Source of the DNA: Pelagibacteraceae bacterium
GTDB taxonomy: Bacteria; Pseudomonadota; Alphaproteobacteria; HIMB59
NCBI GenBank assembly: GCA_019651435.1
Contig: BOYI01000001.1
Coordinates: 496,001-560,000 of the forward strand
Direction: 5' to 3'
DNA: 64,000 bases
The notes below the pieces were generated by a model. It was not told the origin of the DNA. It made no database searches and was given only the letters and a program-made list of their open reading frames with translations. Of the stretch, positions 50,527-64,000 are shown in pieces (position 1 is the first letter of the stretch; each line of letters starts with the position of its first letter). The translations under genes and the position numbers were made by a program.

Positions 50527-50899
50527 ATGGCAGACTTAAATAAAATCGTTGATGAATTATCAACTTTAACAGTTATGGAAGCAGCAGAACTTTCAAAACT
50601 TTTAGAAGAAAAGTGGGGAGTTTCAGCAGCGGCACCAGTAGCAGTAGCAGCAGGTGGAGCAGCTCCTGCAGCCGACGCAGCAGAAGAAAAAGATAGCTTC
50701 GATGTTGTTTTAGCAGCATCTGGTGATCAAAAATTAATGTAATTAAAGAAGTAAGAGCAATCACTGGTCTTGGTTTAAAAGAAGCTAAAGATATGTTGAA
50801 GGTGCTCCAAAAACTTTAAAAGAAGGAGTTAAGAAAGAAGAGGCTGAAGAGATGAAGACTAAGCTCGAGGCCGCTGGTGCAAAAGTAGAACTTAAATAA
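50527..50899 (+). CDS. rplL: 50S ribosomal protein L7/L12, frameshifted
   Basis: Stalk protein that recruits translational GTPases. N-terminal domain [20 protein letters not shown] and [12 protein letters not shown], an Ala-rich hinge, and the C-terminal domain ([47 protein letters not shown]). Shifts near 50735 and 50797. The stop is 50897-50899. A GGGAGA ribosome-binding site precedes the start. Confidence 0.96.
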
Positions 50900-50927
50900 T
50901 TATTTTTTATTACAGGTTCTACAAAAT

Positions 50928-59242
<8,315 letters not shown>

Positions 59243-59283
59243 ATGTTGACTATGATGAATACTATAAATATATTCTGCGAACT

Positions 59284-59658
59284 ATGCCGACCATAAATCA
59301 ACTAGTTAGAAAATCTAGAGAGAAAGTCTCTAAGAGAAATAAGGTGCCTGCACTTAAAGCTTGCCCTCAAAAGAGAGGTGTGTGCCTTAGAGTTTACACA
59401 ACAACACCAAAAAAACCTAACTCAGCTCTTAGAAAAGTTGCTAGAGTTAAATTAACTAATGGCCAAGAAGTCACCGCATATATTCCTGGTGAAGGTCATA
59501 ATTTACAAGAACACTCTGTTGTATTAATCAGAGGTGGTAGAGTAAAAGACTTACCAGGTGTCCGTTATCATATAATAAGAGGAACTCTTGATACCCAAGG
59601 CCTAGAAAAAAGACGCCAAAGAAGATCAAAGTACGGAGCCAAAAGGCCAAAGAGCTAA
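59284..59658 (+). CDS. rpsL: 30S ribosomal protein S12
   Basis: S12 shapes the decoding centre. The 124 residues are intact: [40 protein letters not shown] (with wild-type Lys at the streptomycin site), [20 protein letters not shown] and a basic tail. It lies 41 bases after rpoC and 10 bases before rpsG. Confidence 0.98.
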   Translation: MPTINQLVRKSREKVSKRNKVPALKACPQKRGVCLRVYTTTPKKPNSALRKVARVKLTNGQEVTAYIPGEGHNLQEHSVVLIRGGRVKDLPGVRYHIIRGTLDTQGLEKRRQRRSKYGAKRPKS

Positions 59659-59668
59659 AATTTAAAAC

Positions 59669-60142
59669 ATGTCGAGAAGAAGAGCAGCAGAGAAGAGACA
59701 GATATTACCTGATCCTATTTATAATAGTATAGTTTTAAATAAATTTATTAATGAGGTAATGGTAGGTGGTAAAAAAACCGTCGCCCAAAAAATTGTTTAT
59801 GGAGCACTTGATATTATTCAAGCACAAAATCAAAGTGAAGATCCTTTAGATTACTTTCAAAAATCTATTAACAACGTCAAACCTTCTGTTGAAGTTAAAT
59901 CTAGAAGAGTAGGTGGAGCTACATACCAAGTTCCTATGGAAGTTAGAAGTACCAGAGCTCAAGCTTTGGCCTTTAAATGGATTTTATCAAACTCTAAAAA
60001 AAGAAATGAAAAAACTCAAAGAGAAAGACTCGCAAATGAGTTGATTGATGCTTTTGAAAATAAAGGTAATTCAGTTAAGAAAAAAGACGAAGTTCATAAA
60101 ATGGCCGAAGCTAACAGAGCTTTTGCACATTACAGGTGGTAA
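59669..60142 (+). CDS. rpsG: 30S ribosomal protein S7
   Basis: S7 nucleates the 30S head. The 157 residues are intact: [60 protein letters not shown] and [13 protein letters not shown] at the end. fusA starts three bases after its stop. Confidence 0.98.
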   Translation: MSRRRAAEKRQILPDPIYNSIVLNKFINEVMVGGKKTVAQKIVYGALDIIQAQNQSEDPLDYFQKSINNVKPSVEVKSRRVGGATYQVPMEVRSTRAQALAFKWILSNSKKRNEKTQRERLANELIDAFENKGNSVKKKDEVHKMAEANRAFAHYRW

Positions 60143-60145
60143 TTA

Positions 60146-62204
60146 ATGGATTTAAGTAAATATAGAAATATCGGAATTATGGCACACATTGATGCTGGTA
60201 AAACTACAACTACTGAAAGAATTTTATATTATACTGGAAAATCTCATAAGATTGGTGAAGTTCATGATGGTGCCGCAACAATGGATTGGATGGAACAAGA
60301 ACAAGAGAGAGGTATTACAATTACCTCAGCAGCAACTACCTGTTTTTGGAATGATCATAGGATTAATATTATTGATACCCCTGGTCACGTAGATTTTACA
60401 ATTGAAGTAGAAAGATCCTTAAGAGTATTAGATGGCGCAGTAGCATGTTTTGATGGTGTTGCTGGGGTTGAGCCTCAGTCCGAGACTGTATGGAGACAGG
60501 CAGATCGCTATAAAGTTCCAAGAATTTGTTTCTGTAATAAAATGGATAGACTAGGGGCTGATTTCGAAATGAATATACAGTCTATTAAAGATAGATTGGG
60601 CGCAAATCCTTTAGTTCTCCAAATGGCAATTGGTAAAGAAGCTGATTTCAAAGGAGTAGTTGATCTTGTTAACTTCAAATCAATCATTTGGCAAGATGAT
60701 AGCTTAGGTGCAAAATTTGATGTTGTTGACATAAGTGATGACTTACTAGAAGAAGCAAAGAAAAAAAGAGAAGAACTAATAGAAATGGCTGTAGAAGCAG
60801 ATGACCAGGCCATGGAAGATTATTTAGAGGGAAATGAGATCTCAGTTGAGACTTTAAAAAAGTGATAAGAAAAGGTACAATTGAATTTAAATTTGTTCCT
60901 GTTCTTTGTGGACAGCTTTCAAAAACAAAGGTGTTCAACCTTTATTAGATGCTGTCGTCGATTACTTACCATCTCCTAAAGATATGGTTAGTGAGGGTGT
61001 AAAAGAAGGATCTGATGAAAAAATTCAAATCCCAAATACTCCAGAAGAGCCATTTGCGGCTCTAGCATTTAAAGTTGCTGCTGATCCATTTGTTGGTCAG
61101 ATAACATTCTGTAGACTTTATTGTGGTAATCTAAGTTCTGGTTCTACTATTTTAAATTCATCTAAAAACCAAAAAGAAAGAATTGGTAGAATGCTTCTGA
61201 TGCATTCAAATACCAGAGAAGAGATAAAAGAAGCAAAAGCTGGTGACATTGTTGCTTTAGTTGGAATGAAAAATGTGACAACTGGAGACACATTATGTGA
61301 GCCATCTAAGCCAGTTATTTTAGAAAAAATGGAATTCCCAGATCCTGTTATTGAAGTTGCTGTTGAGCCAAAAACTAAAGCTGATTATGAAAAAATGGGT
61401 CAAGCTCTTGGAAGACTTGCACAAGAAGATCCTAGCTTCAGAGTTACTTCTGATGAAGAGTCGGGTCAAACGATTATAAAAGGAATGGGCGAGTTACACT
61501 TAGAAATCCTAGTCGATAGAATGAAAAGAGAATTTAAGGTTGAAGCTGATGTGGGTGCCCCTCAAGTAGCATACAGAGAAACAATAACTAAAGATGTTGA
61601 AGTTGATTACACTCATAAAAAACAATCAGGTGGTGCAGGTCAATTCGCTAGAGTTAAAATGAAATTTAAACCTCTTGAGAGAAATTCAGGAATTAAATTC
61701 AATAACACAGTTGTTGGGGGAAATATTCCAAAAGAATACATTCCGGGAGTTGAAAAGGGCATAAATAGCGCTGCACAAAATGGAGTTATAGCTGGATATA
61801 ACGTTATTGATTTCGAAGCTGAAGTCTATGATGGTGCATATCACGATGTTGACTCATCAGTCTTAGCTTTTGAAATTGCCTCAAGAGCTGCTTTTAGAGA
61901 TGCTGTAGCTAAAGCTGGACCTAAATTATTAGAACCTATGATGAAAGTAGAAGTTGTAACACCAGAAGATTATATGGGAGATATTATAGGTGACCTTAAT
62001 TCCAGAAGAGGACAAATTGAAAAAATGGAAGATAGAGGAAATGCTAAGGTAGTTTCTTCAGTCGTTCCTCTTGCTAATATGTTTGGTTATGTTAATAATC
62101 TACGTTCAATGAGTCAAGGAAGAGCAAGTTATACAATGTTATTCTCACATTATGATGTAGTTCCGTCTAATGTTGAAGAAGAAATAAAGTCAAAGTTAGC
62201 ATAA
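60146..62204 (+). CDS. fusA: Elongation factor G, one frameshift
   Basis: Translocation GTPase. G-domain: [59 protein letters not shown]. Domains II-V follow with [40 protein letters not shown] and [21 protein letters not shown] break near 60860-60915 ([20 protein letters not shown] then [14 protein letters not shown]) splits the gene. The full length of about 686 residues is normal. rpsJ follows three bases later, so no tuf lies between. Confidence 0.97.
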
Positions 62205-62207
62205 ACC

Positions 62208-62522
62208 ATGATTAATCAAAATATTAGAATTAGACTTAAATCATTTGATCACAGTATATTAGATAGAAGTTCTATAGATATTTTACAAACTGCAAAAAGA
62301 ACGGGTGCTAAAGTTATCGGACCTATTCCAATGCCTTCGAGAATTGAAAGAGTCACTGTTAATAAATCACCACATGTTGATAAAAAAAGTAGAGAGCAGT
62401 TTGAACTAAGAACTCACATTAGAATGTTGGACATAATTGAGCCTACTCCTCAAACAGTCGATGCTCTAATGAAATTAGACCTCGCATCAGGTGTGAACGT
62501 AGACATAAAAATAAAAAAATAA
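62208..62522 (+). CDS. rpsJ: 30S ribosomal protein S10
   Basis: S10 of the 30S head, also the partner of NusB in antitermination. The 104 residues are intact: [40 protein letters not shown] and [20 protein letters not shown]. It is the first gene of the S10 operon, followed by rplC after six bases. Confidence 0.98.
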   Translation: MINQNIRIRLKSFDHSILDRSSIDILQTAKRTGAKVIGPIPMPSRIERVTVNKSPHVDKKSREQFELRTHIRMLDIIEPTPQTVDALMKLDLASGVNVDIKIKK

Positions 62523-62528
62523 AAAATC

Positions 62529-63124
62529 ATGATTATTAGTACAAAAATAGGCCAAACATCATTTATTAGTGAAGAAGGCAAAAGAGTTTGTGCTACTGTT
62601 TTAGATTACAACACATGTACAGTTGTTGGTAACAGAACCGAAGATAAAGATGGTTACTCTGCTAATATTTTAGGTTTTCAAAAACCAAAAAAACTGAACA
62701 AACCCCAATTAAAAGATTTTAACAAAAAAATATTGAACCTAAAAATTATAAAGAAGAAAGACTTAAGTTCTTCTGAAGATCTTTTGGAAGTAGGAAGTGA
62801 AGTATCTCCAAAATTTAATGTAGGGATAAAGTTTGTGTTCAATCAAAAGTCAACTGGTAAAGGTTTTGCTGGAGCTATGAAACGTCATAATTTAGCGGTA
62901 TGAGAGCTCCACGGTGTATCTATTTCACATAGAGCCCATGGATCTACTGGTCAAAATCAAAACCTGGTAAAGTTTTTAAAGGAAGAAAATGGCTGGTCAC
63001 CTTGGTGATGAAGTTACAACAACAAAAAACCTGAAGTTTTGTAGTAGATACTGAAAAGAAATTAATTCTCCTCAAAGGCTCTGTGCCAGGGAAAAATAAA
63101 TCAGTTGTAAGGGTATATAAATAA
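62529..63124 (+). CDS. rplC: 50S ribosomal protein L3, frameshifted
   Basis: L3 lies near the peptidyl-transferase centre. N-terminal 124 residues open (IGQTSFISEEGKRVCATVLD onward, KSTGKGFAGAMKRHNLA). After a shift near 62900 come SISHRAHGSTGQNQNPGKVF and, after more shifts, MAGHLGDEVTTTKNLKVVV. The stop is 63122-63124 and overlaps the rplD ATG. Confidence 0.95.
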
Positions 63125-63686
63125 TGATCGAACAAATCACTCTTAAAAATCCAATATTTCTGATAAATCTTTGCATCTTTCAGTACAAAAACTTATTCTC
63201 ATAAAGCAAGGCAACAATCATAGCCTTGATAGATCAGAAGTTACTGGTTCAGGTAAGAAGCTATTTAAGCAAAAAGGACTGGTAATGCTAGAGCTGGTAA
63301 CAAAAAACAACACAAAGAAGAGGTGGTGGTAAAGCCTTTGGTCCTAAATTTCATTTAGTTTCATTTAAAGTTAATAAGAAAGTAAAAAATCTTGCTTTAA
63401 TGTCTTCAATCTCAATCAAAAGTAACAACAAGTCACTTTACTCTATTGATGAAACTAAGTTAGACTGAGAAAGCAGTAAAGATATTTTAAATAAAAATAC
63501 AATAAAAAATCATGATTGTTCTTAAAAATACCAATGAAAATAAGTTGTATCTAAGTTTCAAAATTATAAAAATATTTCTTTTCACTCGATAAAAACTATT
63601 CAATACATTCATCTTTAAAATCTGACATGCTTATTTTTTCAAACAAATCATCTCTTTATGAGACATATATTGGGAAAAATATCTAA
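63124..63686 (+). CDS. rplD: 50S ribosomal protein L4, heavily frameshifted
   Basis: L4 lines the exit tunnel. Segments across frames: MIEQITLKN, NISDKSLHLSVQKLILIKQG, then RSEVTGSGKKLFKQKGTGNA, RAGNKKTTQRRGGGKAFGPK and FHLVSFKVNKKVKNLALMSS. The KGTGNARAG and GGGKAFGPK core is the L4 signature. About six or more single-base breaks occur in 560 bases, the densest error zone of the window. The stop shares a base with the rplW ATG. Confidence 0.88.
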
Positions 63687-63968
63687 TGGATTTAAATCTT
63701 AATTAAAAAACCTGTATTACAGAAAAATCAACTGCTAATGCACAATTCAATAAATATATATTCGAAGTTACAAATCAGCAAATAAATCTGAAATTAAAGC
63801 TACTATAGAAGATGTTTATAAAGTTAAGGTTGAAAAGTTGAATAGTGTTATGTTAAAAGCAAGCCTAAAGTTTTCAAGGGTCAAAGAGGTACACGATCAG
63901 AACAAAAAAGAATTATGTTACTCTTAAAGGAAGGTAATACAATTGATATGAGTGGAAAGGTAAAATAA
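63686..63968 (+). CDS. rplW: 50S ribosomal protein L23, frameshifted
   Basis: L23 sits at the exit tunnel and docks the signal recognition particle. Repaired segments are KKPVITEKSTANAQFNKYIF, ANKSEIKATIEDVYKVKVEK and KPKVFKGQRGTRSEQKKNYV. Shifts near 63702, 63768, 63833 and 63850. The stop is 63966-63968, two bases before the rplB ATG. Confidence 0.9.
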
Positions 63969-63970
63969 AT

Positions 63971-64000
63971 ATGGGTCTAATTACATATAAACCACCACTC
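63971..64000 (+). CDS. rplB: 50S ribosomal protein L2, first ten codons
   Basis: The window ends ten codons into this gene (MGLITYKPPL). The typical L2 start is M-x-L-K-x-Y-x-P-x-(S/T), and the position after rplW supports L2. Only the start is visible. Confidence 0.75.
   Translation, partial: MGLITYKPPL

Overview
The window is one contiguous stretch of a low-GC, tightly packed bacterial chromosome. Gene order and family features point to a streamlined alphaproteobacterium of the SAR11/HIMB59 type. The supporting signs are the carB-carA / yqeY-dnaG-rpoD block, ampD-rnpB-mraZ synteny, a TIGR02186-TauE pair, the DQTNP variant in the RpoB rifampicin region, and a meso-DAP-type MurE. The exact lineage is inference. 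I see no prophage, insertion sequence, CRISPR array or rRNA gene.

Layout. 1-2264 (minus): carB (partial) and carA. 2308-6409: yqeY, dnaG, rpoD. 6475-8000: tRNA(CAT), then mlaC and mlaA on minus. 7932-16808: uvrD-type helicase and pepP facing ligA-recN-bamD, then ampD. 16822-26331: rnpB followed by a dcw cluster (mraZ, rsmH, ftsL, ftsI, murE, murF, mraY, murD, ftsW) that stops after ftsW. 26300-29988: GATase, HDAC-like hydrolase, xseB, dxs. 29980-35757: aroC, fabI, pdxH, a nucleotidyltransferase, pyrE, a tiny DUF2256 protein, UspA, TIGR02186 and TauE. 35804-45047: a formate-oxidation island with a RibD/DHFR-like protein, mobA, fdhD, mobB, moeA, a TusA-like protein, a LysR regulator and a two-subunit NAD-linked formate dehydrogenase. 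45141-48361: hypothetical protein, tRNA-Thr, TrmH-type methylase, tRNA-Tyr, tRNA-Gly, tuf, tRNA-Trp, secE. 48367-64000: nusG, rplKAJL, rpoBC, rpsL, rpsG, fusA, rpsJ, rplC, rplD, rplW and the first codons of rplB.

How the genes work together. The formate island pairs the catalytic subunits with their dedicated maturation factors (MobA adds GMP, MoeA inserts metal, FdhD sulfurates the cofactor) and a candidate LysR regulator. The dcw block makes peptidoglycan precursors and the septal FtsL/FtsI/FtsW machinery. The right-hand 18 kb is transcription and translation machinery.

Sequence quality. By my count about 37 of 63 protein genes, including rpoB, rpoC, tuf, dnaG, rpoD and many ribosomal genes, are broken by single-base indels while the reading resumes in another frame with a conserved sequence. 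This is the pattern of an unpolished long-read assembly, not gene decay. I give the full span of each broken gene and say where the shift lies.

The most notable points are a promoter with embedded MraZ-type repeats before mraZ, a DnaG lacking three of its four zinc ligands, the compact formate/molybdenum-cofactor island with a TusA-like member, a truncated dcw cluster, and a 47-residue DUF2256 zinc protein hidden between pyrE and uspA.
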